A stretch of DNA of 64,000 nucleotides from Streptomyces griseofuscus (GCF_014673495.1 NZ_CP051008.1:23910-87909), one strand, 5' to 3'; shown: positions 7,682-15,664, numbered from the stretch's first letter. A program made the numbers and translations. Notes: a model not told the origin generated them from the sequence alone.

Positions 7682-8449
7682 TCACCCCGACCCCCTTGAA
7701 TCCGAGGCTGGCGTCGGCGTGCCCTCATCCGCTTTCGCGGCCTCGGGGAAGCGGTCGGCGAGGCCCTTGAGGAGACGCAGGTAGTTCTCGCGGTGCGGAC
7801 GCCGGGGGCTGGTCTGACCCAACTCCCAGCGCGTGACCGCGACCCTCTTCACGCCCACGGCGTCCGCGACGTCCTGCTGCGTGAGGCCGGCCGCCAGGCG
7901 CAGCTTCGCGCGCACCTGCGGAGACGGCAGCGCCTCGGGCAGGCCGTTCAGCAGAGCGTCCACCCGCTGCGAGCGGTCCGAGTCGGACATAGCCACCCCT
8001 TCCATGATCGTTGCAACTACGAAAGATACACGATCGGGCAGCTCCACCACAACCACGCCGGCCTCCACCAGCTGCTCGTAGCCGACGCAGTCGTCGACGA
8101 ACAGGCTCGGCTCGCGCCAAGCGATGACGACGCGCGGGATGCCGGCCTCGAGGATCCGCCGCGCGCAGGGCGTACGGGAGGCGCTGCGCTGGGAGCAGGG
8201 CTCCAGCGAGCTGTAGATCGTCGCACCCGCGAGGCGCGGGTCGTCCTGGGGGAGTTGGGCGAGGGCGACTTCCTCCGCGTGCTCGCGGGGGCCGGTCGCG
8301 CGGGAGTAGCCGGACGCCAGCTCGGTGCCGTCCTCGCCGACGATGACCGCTCCGACCGAGTAGGCGCCGGGTGCCGGAGGGCACAGCGCGGCGAGGTCGA
8401 TCGCACGCTGTATCCAGCGCAGGTCCTGGGCTCGGTCGGGGGCGTACAT
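7682..8449 (-). CDS. RibD-type deaminase fused to a Tap-like XRE domain
   Basis: The 255-residue frame has two parts. Residues 1-140 are a cytidine-deaminase-like RibD N-domain, with zinc ligands in HAEEVAL and EPCSQRSASRTPC. Residues 155-235 are an XRE helix-turn-helix (AAGLTQQDVADAVGVKRVAV) followed by YLRLLKGLADRFP, closely resembling the start of Tap. The ATG at 8449 overlaps the reductase stop (TGATG). An internal ATG at 7990, with AAGGGG before it and a GTTGCAAC palindrome at 8010, could make the DNA-binding part alone (102 residues). The fusion may therefore be two genes merged in frame. The substrate is unknown; riboflavin-type pyrimidine deamination is the family reaction. Confidence 0.75.
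   Translation of the reverse strand: MYAPDRAQDLRWIQRAIDLAALCPPAPGAYSVGAVIVGEDGTELASGYSRATGPREHAEEVALAQLPQDDPRLAGATIYSSLEPCSQRSASRTPCARRILEAGIPRVVIAWREPSLFVDDCVGYEQLVEAGVVVVELPDRVSFVVATIMEGVAMSDSDRSQRVDALLNGLPEALPSPQVRAKLRLAAGLTQQDVADAVGVKRVAVTRWELGQTSPRRPHRENYLRLLKGLADRFPEAAKADEGTPTPASDSRGSG
8010..8017. promoter_or_regulatory. GTTGCAAC palindrome before the internal HTH start
   Basis: A perfect 8-base palindrome sits 20 bases upstream of the internal ATG (7990) of the deaminase-HTH frame, in the otherwise atypical linker of the fusion. It shares the GTTGC core with the cluster at 3560-3672 before tap. Because the two neighbouring proteins share a similar helix-turn-helix, a common operator is plausible. 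Confidence 0.4.
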
Positions 8450-9132
8450 CAGGCGGTGCGCTCCTTCGGGGAGTAGCGGACGAAGACGACGTCGTCGATC
8501 GCCCGGATCTCCAGCACCTTCATCCGGGCCGTCGATCCGCCGGGGTAGTCGGCGGCGCCCAGGAAGCGGGCCGCCTCCGGCTGACCCACCAGCAGGGGCG
8601 CGATGGCGAGATGCACCTCGTCGGCGAGGTCCGCGGCCATGAGCTGGGTGTGGATCGTGCCGCCGCCCTCCACCATGAGCCGACCGACTCCACGGCGCCC
8701 GAGCTCATCGAGGACCAGGCCCCAGTCGAGCTCCGGGCCGACGCTGACGACGTCGGCCAAGCCGTCGAGCGTGGCGCGCACCTTCTCCACCGCGGCGTCG
8801 ACGGTGACGACCAACTTTTGGTCGCCGTGGTGCCAGAAGTTGAGGTCGGCGGACAGGTCCCCGGTCCGGGTGACCGTGACCTTGAGCGGGTAAGCCGGCT
8901 TGCCCTCCGCGACGCGCTGATCCCTGCGTTCCTCGCTGTTGACCAGGAGGCGCGGGTTGTCCTTCCGCATGGTCGTCGCGCCGATCAGGATGGCGTCGGA
9001 CTCCGCGCGGACCTGGTCGACGCGGTCGAAGTCGGCCGCGTTGGACAGGCGCAGCCGCTCGGGGCTGGCGTCGTCCAGGTAGCCGTCGACCGACATGGCA
9101 GCGGAGAGGATGACGTACGGGCGTGTGGTCAT
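8449..9132 (-). CDS. RibD C-terminal reductase-like protein
   Basis: The 227-residue protein is a dihydrofolate-reductase-fold RibD C-domain. Typical segments are SVDGYLDD near the start, AILIGATTMRKDNPRL at about 50-65 and GRLMVEGGGTIHTQL at about 145-160. The family reduces a ribosylaminopyrimidine with NADPH during riboflavin synthesis. Here reductase and deaminase are split into neighbouring genes joined by a one-base TGATG overlap, instead of one RibD chain. No other riboflavin genes are nearby, so a role in modifying another pyrimidine or pteridine is possible. The ATG at 9132 has only a weak ribosome site. Confidence 0.85.
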   Translation of the reverse strand: MTTRPYVILSAAMSVDGYLDDASPERLRLSNAADFDRVDQVRAESDAILIGATTMRKDNPRLLVNSEERRDQRVAEGKPAYPLKVTVTRTGDLSADLNFWHHGDQKLVVTVDAAVEKVRATLDGLADVVSVGPELDWGLVLDELGRRGVGRLMVEGGGTIHTQLMAADLADEVHLAIAPLLVGQPEAARFLGAADYPGGSTARMKVLEIRAIDDVVFVRYSPKERTA

Positions 9133-9154
9133 GGGGGTCAGTGATCCGTTTCTC

Positions 9155-10588
9155 TCAGGACTCGTGGGCAAGGACGGCGTCGAAGTTCTCACGGAAGGCG
9201 GACACCTCCGGCTGGCGCTGCCACGGGACCAGCGTCCTGTCGAGGTTGACCAGCTCGCGCATGATTCGGCCGGAGCCGGTGTCCCTCGCGACGGCCAGCG
9301 CCTGGAGGCCGACGGCGGCGGCCTCCTCCGGTGAGCCGGCGCCAGCGTGGGCGACTGCGGCGCGGGCCAGGTAGACACCCCGATCCCGGTGGTAGCCCGC
9401 AGGCAGGGCCTTGATGGCGTTGGTGAAGACCTCCGCGGCCTGGGCGTGCTTCCCCAGCACCTCCAGGCCCTGCGCGCGGTGCACATCGAGGTACTGCTCG
9501 TTCAGCCACACTCCCCATGGGGTGGTGTCGCTGGAGACGCGATCAAGGGCGTTGCGGACGTCGTCGATCGCGCGCTCGCTGTCGCTGGACTCGCCCCGGA
9601 GAGCGTGGCCGTACGACTCGTAGGTCCGGGCGACGGCCGCGAGGCGGCTCCGGGGCCGCGCCATCCGCTGCGCCGCTTCGGCCAGGTCGACGACGTCGAC
9701 CAAGTCTCGCTTCTCCCCGGCGAGCTGCGCCTTGCGGGCCATGACGTAGGAGGTCAGGTCACCGTCGCCGACGGTGTGACTCCACTGGAACGCCCTGTCG
9801 AGCCAGAACTCAGCGCTGCTGAAATCACCCATGTCCTGGTAGAGCCAGGAGGCGAACTCCGCGTACTGCGTCTGGAGTTCCATCAGGTCCTGACGGTCGG
9901 CGCCCTTGGTGTCCTGGCGCAGCGTCTTGATCTTCTCGATGTGCTCGCGCACCGCCGCGATGGCGTGCCGCGGCCCCAGCAGGTTGTCGTTGTCGATCAG
10001 CAGTCGGCGTGCCTGCCTGAAGTGCTCGATGGGCGTTCCGCTGTACGCGGCCGCCAGCCGTGGGGGCTGCTTCAGGCCCTGAACAACCTCGGAGTCCGCG
10101 ACCGCCGGCGTGCCCGCGCCGAATGCGGCCGCAGCGCCGATGCCCACCCCACCACGCAGCAAGTCGCGTCGATCGAGCGCCACGAATACCACCGATCCAT
10201 CCCGTAGACGAGCGGGGACAAAGATCCCCTCATGATCAGACGCTGCCCGCTCGATGCCCGCTGTGGCCAGCCCGATCGACGCTTCGGATACATGGGGAGC
10301 AGAAACGGATACAGAGGCCCGAGCGGATACACCCGGGGCGATCCGCTCCCAGAGGTCGACCAGCACACCGCCGGCCCGGAGCAGGGAATCGATCAGCTCG
10401 ACTTCCGCCCGGTCCTTCGGGGGGCGGCTGGCGTTCTCCCATTTCTGCAGCTTGGAGTGCGACATGAAGGACTTCGCGGCCAGCTCCCGGAGGGACATGC
10501 CGCGGACCTTTCGGAGCTCTCGAAGCGTGTATCCGAAGCGGTGCAGAGGCGACTGCTCCGGCGTCAGCACGTTCGGCTGCTGCCCCAC
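9155..10588 (-). CDS. XRE regulator with TPR-like helical domain
   Basis: The 477-residue protein starts with an XRE helix-turn-helix (LRELRKVRGMSLRELAAKSF, then SKLQKWENASRPP) at about residues 20-65. A linker follows, then a long helical TPR-like domain from about 200 to the end, with repeated helices such as GVYLARAAVAHAGAGSPEEA. This is the common actinomycete XRE/TPR regulator layout. I chose GTG 10588 because GGAGGG lies 8 bases before it; GTG 10612 would add eight residues. It heads a minus-strand operon with the reductase and deaminase genes. A 23-base palindrome upstream is a likely binding site. Confidence 0.8.
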   Translation of the reverse strand: MGQQPNVLTPEQSPLHRFGYTLRELRKVRGMSLRELAAKSFMSHSKLQKWENASRPPKDRAEVELIDSLLRAGGVLVDLWERIAPGVSARASVSVSAPHVSEASIGLATAGIERAASDHEGIFVPARLRDGSVVFVALDRRDLLRGGVGIGAAAAFGAGTPAVADSEVVQGLKQPPRLAAAYSGTPIEHFRQARRLLIDNDNLLGPRHAIAAVREHIEKIKTLRQDTKGADRQDLMELQTQYAEFASWLYQDMGDFSSAEFWLDRAFQWSHTVGDGDLTSYVMARKAQLAGEKRDLVDVVDLAEAAQRMARPRSRLAAVARTYESYGHALRGESSDSERAIDDVRNALDRVSSDTTPWGVWLNEQYLDVHRAQGLEVLGKHAQAAEVFTNAIKALPAGYHRDRGVYLARAAVAHAGAGSPEEAAAVGLQALAVARDTGSGRIMRELVNLDRTLVPWQRQPEVSAFRENFDAVLAHES

Positions 10589-10615
10589 TTGGTGATCCCT
10601 CCATGTCTCCACTCG

Positions 10616-10638
10616 GTGTATCCAGCGGCTGGATACAC
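10616..10638. promoter_or_regulatory. 23-base perfect palindrome, probable operator of the XRE/TPR gene
   Basis: Arms GTGTATCCAGC and GCTGGATACAC flank a single G, 28 bases upstream of the chosen start. The half-site TGTATCC also occurs at least four times inside the first third of the gene (about 10275-10335 and near 10530), three of them within about 60 bases. The regulator may bind both the promoter and its own coding sequence. Confidence 0.7.
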
Positions 10639-10672
10639 GTCCGATCTAGAACTCGCTCCCGGGCTGGGCCTA

Positions 10673-10692
10673 CAACTTTGCTAACGAAGTTG
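10673..10692. promoter_or_regulatory. Inverted repeat CAACTT/AAGTTG
   Basis: CAACTT at 10673-10678 and AAGTTG at 10687-10692 flank TGCTAACG in the short space between the GntR and XRE/TPR genes. It is followed on the plus strand by AAGGAGGGACGAAC and an ATG at 10715, which looks like a promoter and start whose downstream gene is now missing. An operator or a remnant are both possible. Confidence 0.4.
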
Positions 10693-10741
10693 GACCGGCC
10701 AAGGAGGGACGAACATGCGCAACGGGACGTGGGAAAGGGCG

Positions 10742-11083
10742 TCAGTCGCTTCGGCCCTTCTCGATCCGTTCGAGGCGTGCGGCGAGGTCGGCGACCTGCT
10801 CCTCAAGGACCTTGAGGGCGCGGGCAGTCGAGTCTTCACTGGACTCGGAAGCGGTCTCCGTGATGAAGCTGCCGCGTCCTTGGTGGGAGTAGATGAGCCC
10901 CGCCGTGCGCAGCTCCGTCAGGGCCCGCTGGACGGTGCCGGCCGCGACGCCGTACTCCTCCGCCAGCTCGCGTGTGCTCGGCAGTTTCGTCCCGGCGGTC
11001 CAGCGGCCGGAGCGGATCTTGTCGCGGACATCCTGAACGATTCGCTGGTACGGCTGCACGGCCTCGTTGCTCATGAGCGACAT
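10742..11083 (-). CDS. GntR-family transcriptional regulator
   Basis: The 113-residue protein is a short GntR winged helix: YQRIVQDVRDKIRSGRW, then TKLPSTRELAEEYGV and VQRALTELRTAGLI, ending in GRGSFI. A coiled-coil-like tail (LKVLEEQVADLAARLERIE) follows. It lacks a ligand-binding domain, like the small KorSA/TraR-type repressors of Streptomyces conjugative plasmids. ATG 11083 is used, preceded by GAGGGGG; ATG 11074 is an alternative. It is divergent from the transfer run that begins at 11.26 kb, so it probably represses both directions. Confidence 0.85.
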   Translation of the reverse strand: MSLMSNEAVQPYQRIVQDVRDKIRSGRWTAGTKLPSTRELAEEYGVAAGTVQRALTELRTAGLIYSHQGRGSFITETASESSEDSTARALKVLEEQVADLAARLERIEKGRSD

Positions 11084-11102
11084 CGTAGGTCGACCCCCTC
11101 GT

Positions 11103-11168
11103 CTTAGCTAGCTTCCATAGCTTCCTCAACCAAGCACTTGACACGCCCCCGACTGTATCTGCTAAGTT
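11103..11168 (+). promoter_or_regulatory. Divergent promoter region between gntR and the transfer run
   Basis: A consensus-like TTGACA at 11138-11143 is followed by TAAGTT at 11163-11168, a slightly long spacer of 19 bases. Just upstream lie TTAGCTAGCTTCC and ATAGCTTCC (11104-11125), an AGCT-rich direct repeat with a palindromic core that could be the GntR operator. The promoter points into the plus-strand genes from 11261. Confidence 0.55.
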
Positions 11169-11260
11169 ATGTATGTCGACAGGGTGAGGCGGTCGGCAAA
11201 AGCCCCCACCTGCCACTTCTCGGGATCACACAGCCCGGCACTCGAAGGGAGCACCACCCC

Positions 11261-11641
11261 ATGAACACCACTCGCCGCCCCGCTGCCAGCCTCGCCACCG
11301 AGACCTTCGACGCGGAGACCCTCGCCCTCCTGGAGGCCGTCGAGGTTCCGCTCCCCGACTTCGCCGACATCGACGCGGACATCGCCTTCGGCACGCCACT
11401 GGAGATGTACGCCGCCGGCCCCCTGCCCCACGAGCGACTGGACGGCCTGGACATCACCGCCGCCCTCGCCGCGATCGAGGCCCGCGAGAACCGCATGCTC
11501 GCCGCCCGCGACATCGCCGCCACCGACCCGACCGCCACCGAGCTGGTGCGCGAACGCCTGGTCGACGTGCTCCTCCCCTACGCCGCGCAGATGCGCATCA
11601 CGAGGCCGGCCGCCGCGGCGGCCCTGCCGATCGCGGCCTGA
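11261..11641 (+). CDS. Unknown 126-residue acidic protein, first of the transfer run
   Basis: The ATG at 11261 has GAAGGGA upstream. The product is acidic and alanine-rich, with a clear helical region (AALAAIEARENRMLAARDIA, then TELVRERLVDVLLPYAAQM). No cysteine motifs, membrane segments or recognised domain are visible. It is the first gene under the promoter facing away from gntR, so it should be expressed when that repressor releases DNA. Function unknown. Confidence 0.65.
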   Translation: MNTTRRPAASLATETFDAETLALLEAVEVPLPDFADIDADIAFGTPLEMYAAGPLPHERLDGLDITAALAAIEARENRMLAARDIAATDPTATELVRERLVDVLLPYAAQMRITRPAAAAALPIAA

Positions 11642-12215
11642 ACTCCGCACCACCCGCCGGGTCTTCGGACCCGGCTCCCCCACCCGGAACCGCCCCTGCG
11701 GGCGGCGCCGGATGAGGGAGCCGGACACGGTCCCCGCCAGCACGAGACGCCCTGGGCGAAGCCCCCACCTCGGTGGGGTGTGGATCCCCGGAGTGGCCGT
11801 TCCTTCTCAACTGAATCAGCGAACATCCGGCGCTACGACTAGCCGGCACTCCCGAGCAAGAGATCTGCGGAGGGGTGTCACCAGGTGAGTCCTCTGGTTG
11901 AACCGGCCCGGTCCGCAGGGGATGCGGACCGCCCGCCCGCAGGCGAAATGCGGGACAGGCAACAGCGACAAGCCAGCCCTGCCGCGCAGACAGCACCCGA
12001 AGCACCTTTTCCCTTGCCGCCCTCGCGGGCGACAGGCGATCCGAACGCGCGGTGACAAAGGGCGAAGATCGCGGAGCCCCGTTGGAGCACGACGACCGGT
12101 TCGAGTCCGGTCCGGGGCACTGCGGCCCACGCGCCGCTCGGAGCCGGGCATCCCGCCCGCGCCCGAAACGACGACAACCCCAGGGATCGGACCCCCGGGG
12201 CTGTCGAGGACCTGC
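11642..12215. other. Gene-free leader region with hairpins and a tRNA-like element
   Basis: No gene with good codon bias was found in these 574 bases. They contain a GGTCCGC/GCGGACC hairpin near 11920-11940, the tRNA-like minihelix at 12076-12119, and a CCCCGGGG-rich hairpin near 12180-12202 just before the next short gene. It may be an untranslated, structured part of the transfer transcript. Confidence 0.5.
12076..12119 (+). ncRNA. tRNA 3'-half or acceptor-minihelix-like sequence
   Basis: A perfect T-arm (ACCGG-TTCGAGT-CCGGT at 12095-12111) is followed by CCGGGGC and A, as at the 3' end of a tRNA. GCCCCG at 12076-12081 can pair with that acceptor strand, but only 13 bases separate it from the T-arm, so D-arm and anticodon arm are missing. 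It is either a remnant left by integration at a tRNA 3' end or a tRNA mimic. A complete tRNA can be excluded from the visible sequence. Confidence 0.45.
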
Positions 12216-12314
12216 ATGGAGGCCCTGTTGAACTCCCTCAGCGTCGCACAGAACGACGACCCCACCGACCCGATCATCGAAGAGGCCCTGCGCCGGGCCC
12301 GCGGCGGGAAGTGA
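12216..12314 (+). CDS. 32-residue small protein
   Basis: The ATG at 12216 has GAGGA five bases upstream and opens a 32-codon frame (begins MEALLNSLSVAQ, ends RRARGGK). Charged, helical and without a membrane segment. Small genes of this kind are common in Streptomyces transfer runs. The ribosome site and position support it; function unknown. Confidence 0.45.
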   Translation: MEALLNSLSVAQNDDPTDPIIEEALRRARGGK

Positions 12315-12372
12315 CCGCGGACCGGGCTCGCCCCGCTGCCCGGTCCCTCAACTGCTTCTGGAAGTAGGAGAC

Positions 12373-12441
12373 ATGAGGTTCCTCTACCTGCTCGGCATGG
12401 CCAGCCCGTTGATCGTCATCGCGGTCCTCCTGGCCCGCTGA
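12373..12441 (+). CDS. 22-residue single-span membrane peptide
   Basis: GTAGGAGAC precedes ATG 12373. The 22-residue product (MRFLYLLGMASPLIVIAVLL and two more residues) is one hydrophobic segment with a terminal arginine. It lies between two other small genes in the same direction. Too short for family assignment, but a spread-type membrane peptide would fit the transfer context. Confidence 0.45.
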   Translation: MRFLYLLGMASPLIVIAVLLAR

Positions 12442-12593
12442 CCCGCACGCCGCGCTTCCTGCGTTGCCCAGTCGCCACCGGCCCGCCCCGCGGCCCGGTG
12501 GCGGTGGAGAGCGAAGGAGCACCCGCCCCTCAGCTCGGTTCGGCCCTCGCGGCTGGAGAGCACTTCCCCGACTCCCCGTCCCTGGAGGACCTC

Positions 12594-12797
12594 GTGATTG
12601 CACTGCCCCTCTTCCTGCTCGCCGGTGGCGCCACCTGGCTGTTCTGGCGCTCCGACATGCGAGCGGGCGTCCTGATCGCCGCGCTCGTCTGCGGCTACGC
12701 CCTCGCCACGTCCCCGCTCGCCGGGGCGATCGACGGCATGGGCCACGGCATCGGCACGGCGATCTCCAACGCCAACAACGACGCCGCCAGCAAGTGA
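12594..12797 (+). CDS. Small two-span membrane protein, Spd-like
   Basis: GGAGGACCTC lies directly before the GTG at 12594, giving a 67-residue product with two hydrophobic segments (IALPLFLLAGGATWLFW and AGVLIAALVCGYALAT) and a polar tail. The frame stays open to 12498, but that part has no ribosome site. Small membrane proteins upstream of traB are typical of Streptomyces plasmids and are thought to help plasmid spread between hyphal compartments. The role is inferred from context. Confidence 0.6.
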   Translation: MIALPLFLLAGGATWLFWRSDMRAGVLIAALVCGYALATSPLAGAIDGMGHGIGTAISNANNDAASK

Positions 12798-12905
12798 CTC
12801 CTGCCGCTTGCCCGTGGCTCCGCACCGCGAGGTGCGGGCCCGCGGGGAGGTGACAGCCCCCGACCCGCCCGCACGACCCCCGACCTGGAAGGAACCCACC
12901 CCGAC

Positions 12906-13367
12906 ATGAGCGACAGCGACAGCGGCGAGAAGCTCGGCTCGAACCTCTCGGAGCTCATCAAGCAGCTGGAGAAGATCGAGTTCACGAGCGACCGCGACCT
13001 CTACCAGTACGCCCGGATCCTGCGGGCGATCGGCCTGGAGCTCCACATGCGGATCGGCATGGACGCGGACATGGTCGGCGCCATCCTCGCCCAGTACAAG
13101 GGCAAGTGGTGGACCTTCGGCGCGCAGTCCAAGATCCGCGCGAAGCTCGTGTCCGCCCACCTCAAGGGCGGTGCGTCGGCCGCGAAGGTCCTCGGGCTGA
13201 GCGGCGTGAAGATGTACGCCTCCTTCGTCAAGCACTTCATCCAGCCCGAGATCGAGGCTGAGCGGAAGGCGCGCGAGGGCAAGGGCTCGAAGAAGCCCGG
13301 ATTCTCCATCGGTGACAAGCCCAAGGGCGCCGCCGGGCGTCCGGGCGAGGCCGGAAGGGCAGCGTGA
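12906..13367 (+). CDS. Conserved plasmid protein preceding TraB
   Basis: The 153-residue protein is helical and charged. Its middle (MVGAILAQYKGKWWTFGAQ, then KIRAKLVSAHLKGGASAAKV) resembles a compact DNA-binding or adaptor fold, and the C-terminal 30 residues are lysine- and glycine-rich. It ends in TGATG, sharing one base with the start of the translocase gene, so both are made together. GGAAGGAACC lies before its ATG. A partner of the translocase is the best guess; I do not recognise a named family. Confidence 0.65.
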   Translation: MSDSDSGEKLGSNLSELIKQLEKIEFTSDRDLYQYARILRAIGLELHMRIGMDADMVGAILAQYKGKWWTFGAQSKIRAKLVSAHLKGGASAAKVLGLSGVKMYASFVKHFIQPEIEAERKAREGKGSKKPGFSIGDKPKGAAGRPGEAGRAA

Positions 13368-15511
13368 TGGCTCGCCGTATCTCCGCACGAGCGAAGAAGA
13401 TCGACACCCGTACCGAAGAGGAGCAGGAGTCCTCGAGGAAGGCATGGGTCACCTACGGCGGGCCGTGGGGCATCAACATCGGCGGCTGCATCGTCGCTGA
13501 GACCGCCCACGTGCTGCTCGCCACCACCCCGGCCTCCCTGGCGCTCGCCGCGCTCGGTCTGGCCGGCACCGGCGCGGCCCTGGCCAAGTTCATCAACCAC
13601 ATGGACCACAAGGCCAAGCGCGACAAGGACGTCCGCTACCTCCACCAGGTCAACGCCGTCACCACCACGGCCGGGGTCACCCTGGGCACCGTGGTGGGCC
13701 TGGAGTCCGGCGCCACGATGGGCGCCTGGATGCTCGCCGGGTCCGGCCTGTGCATCGCCAACCACCTCTGGTCGGCGCTGTACAAGAAGGGCTCGGGCGA
13801 GAAGGCCGACGGCAAGTGGGCCAAGCTGGAGTCCGAGATCGGACTGGCCAAGCACGAGCTCCAGGAGGCCAAGTCCAACGGCAAGGGCACGGTCGTCGCC
13901 AAGATCGAGGCGAAGGACGGGGCGACGGCGGACGAGTTCGCCCGCCGTATCCCCGCCATGACCTCCGCGCTCAAGCTCGGGCAGGGCCGCATCACCCACA
14001 CCGTCGACGACGACGACGCCTCGCTGATCACCATGCGCGTCCAGGTGGCCGACCTCCTCAAGGAGGGCTTCGCCTGGCCCGGCCCGTCGGCGTTCGGCGC
14101 CGGGTTCGGAGACATGCCGATCAACCTCGGACGGTACGAGGACGGCGAGACGCTCAAGCTCAACCTGCCCGGCATCCTCAACGACCCGCAGGAAGTCGAG
14201 GGCGGCCAGAACGTTGAGCACTGCGTCGCCCAGGGCGTCAACGGCGCGGGCAAGACGGTCGGCAACTCGATCATCGTGACCGAGGCCGCCACCCGCACCG
14301 AGGTGTCCGTCATCGTCATCAACTGCTCGAAATTTATGCAGGACTACGGGCACGTCCGGCACGCCGCCGACATGGTGATCACCAACGAGAAGGACGCCCG
14401 CCGGTTCTTCAAGCAGATGCACACGGTCATCAAGGCCCGCGGCGAGTACCTCGCGGCCAAGGGCCTGGCCAAGTGGAAGCCGGGCTGCGGCCTCAACTTC
14501 CTGCTGATCATCGGTGAGGAGGCCGCCGACTTCGCCGACGGCGAGGCGTACGGCAAGGTGCTGCGCACCCTGCGCTCCACCGGCGGCTGGTTCCTCTCCT
14601 CCATCCAGCGCGCCACGCACGACCAGATGGACACCACGGCGCGCTCCAACCACCCCGCCGGTATGGCCTACGGCCTGTCCGACGGCGCGGAAGCCCAGTA
14701 CGTCCTGCCGCCCGAGGCGATCGACGCCGGCGCCTTCCCCGGCTGGGCGAACAGGAAGCCCGGATACCTGTACGCGGCCGGGATGGGCATCGCCGAAGAC
14801 CGCTGGGCGGTCACCGCCCGCACCTACAACGCCGACCGCCCCACCCTGGCGGCCGCCGTCACCGCGGGCATGAACGTGCGCACGCCCATGGACGCCACGA
14901 CCGCTGAGGCGTTCGGCGCGCTGTGGACCAACCGCACCTTCTACACCACCCCGCTCCTGGAGGGCGACGCCGACGGATCCGGCGCCTTCCCCCAGCAGCC
15001 GGCCGCCCCCGCCGCCCCGGCGGCGGACCCGGCCTCCGAGTACGACGCCGACGACGAGTACGAGGAGGACGAGGACGTGGAGATCGACCCGGACCTGCTC
15101 GCGAAGGAGACCGAGGACTTGGACGAGGAACTGCGGCAGATCCTGGCCGCCGACCCCGAGCCCGGCGCGTACGACCACCTCAGCGTCGAGACCGAGATCG
15201 AGGCGCCGGCCGACGACGCCCCGGTCTTCCAGCTCCCCGGCGCGGTGGCCGACGAGGAGAAGCTCTCCCCCGAGGACACCAAGGCCGCCATCTTTGCGCG
15301 CATGGATTCCTGGGTGCGCGAAGGCAAAGACAACTTCGAGCCCAAGGAGCTCAACGACCTGTGGATGCGGGTCAACAAGAAGGGCGCCCGCGACTGGTGG
15401 AACCGCCTCAAGAATCAGCTCCTGGACGACGGCGTCATCGCCAAGGACGAGTCCGAGGAGGGCTACGGATCGTACGACCTGATCCGCTCCCCGCTCGAAA
15501 ACGGCAACTGA
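13367..15511 (+). CDS. traB: TraB/FtsK-like conjugative DNA translocase
   Basis: This 714-residue protein has an N-terminal membrane part (about 40-80 and 105-140), a RecA/FtsK motor with Walker A GVNGAGKT at about 290-297 and Walker B LLIIGEEAAD at about 379-388, and a very acidic linker at about 556-590. A C-terminal winged-helix-like domain follows from about 636 (IFARMDSWVREGKDNFE, then WWNRLKNQLLDDGVI). Streptomyces TraB proteins pump double-stranded plasmid DNA into recipient hyphae and recognise the clt locus through the C-terminal domain. Start ATG 13367 overlaps the previous stop. A 16-bp terminator hairpin follows. Confidence 0.9.
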   Translation: MARRISARAKKIDTRTEEEQESSRKAWVTYGGPWGINIGGCIVAETAHVLLATTPASLALAALGLAGTGAALAKFINHMDHKAKRDKDVRYLHQVNAVTTTAGVTLGTVVGLESGATMGAWMLAGSGLCIANHLWSALYKKGSGEKADGKWAKLESEIGLAKHELQEAKSNGKGTVVAKIEAKDGATADEFARRIPAMTSALKLGQGRITHTVDDDDASLITMRVQVADLLKEGFAWPGPSAFGAGFGDMPINLGRYEDGETLKLNLPGILNDPQEVEGGQNVEHCVAQGVNGAGKTVGNSIIVTEAATRTEVSVIVINCSKFMQDYGHVRHAADMVITNEKDARRFFKQMHTVIKARGEYLAAKGLAKWKPGCGLNFLLIIGEEAADFADGEAYGKVLRTLRSTGGWFLSSIQRATHDQMDTTARSNHPAGMAYGLSDGAEAQYVLPPEAIDAGAFPGWANRKPGYLYAAGMGIAEDRWAVTARTYNADRPTLAAAVTAGMNVRTPMDATTAEAFGALWTNRTFYTTPLLEGDADGSGAFPQQPAAPAAPAADPASEYDADDEYEEDEDVEIDPDLLAKETEDLDEELRQILAADPEPGAYDHLSVETEIEAPADDAPVFQLPGAVADEEKLSPEDTKAAIFARMDSWVREGKDNFEPKELNDLWMRVNKKGARDWWNRLKNQLLDDGVIAKDESEEGYGSYDLIRSPLENGN

Positions 15512-15525
15512 CAGTCATCAAACCC

Positions 15526-15568
15526 GGGAGGGGTCGCACAGCGCACACCGCACTGTGCGACCCCTCCC
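15526..15568 (+). terminator. 16-bp perfect hairpin after the translocase gene
   Basis: The arm at 15526-15541 (GGGAGGGGTCGCACAG) pairs fully with 15553-15568 around an 11-base loop. It lies 15 bases after the traB stop. No T-run follows. A terminator is likely, and the loop carries GCACAC, the half-site of the operator-like repeats just downstream. Confidence 0.75.
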
Positions 15569-15587
15569 TCCCCCTAGGGAATTTCCA

Positions 15588-15664
15588 GTGTGCAGACCCG
15601 CACACAGGTGATTGATCCCGGTTTGCACCCTGTGCAGTGTGCGCCGCACACACCCCCCGCACAC
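15588..15664. promoter_or_regulatory. Two GTGTGC/GCACAC inverted repeats before the DUF2637 gene
   Basis: GTGTGC at 15588 pairs with GCACAC at 15600, and GTGTGC at 15637 with GCACAC at 15646. Single GCACAC copies lie in the terminator loop (15543) and at 15659. The cluster ends 18 bases before the next ATG. Paired palindromes this close to a start suggest an operator for a dimeric repressor. Confidence 0.55.

Noticed and set aside
10715..11107. Plus-strand frame with an excellent ribosome site (AAGGAGGGACGAAC, ATG)
   Set aside because: It runs antisense through the clear GntR gene and its product is not protein-like. The start signal may be left from a lost gene.
12030..12121. Complete tRNA gene
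   Set aside because: Only T-arm and acceptor stem can be formed; there is no anticodon or D-arm in the available space.
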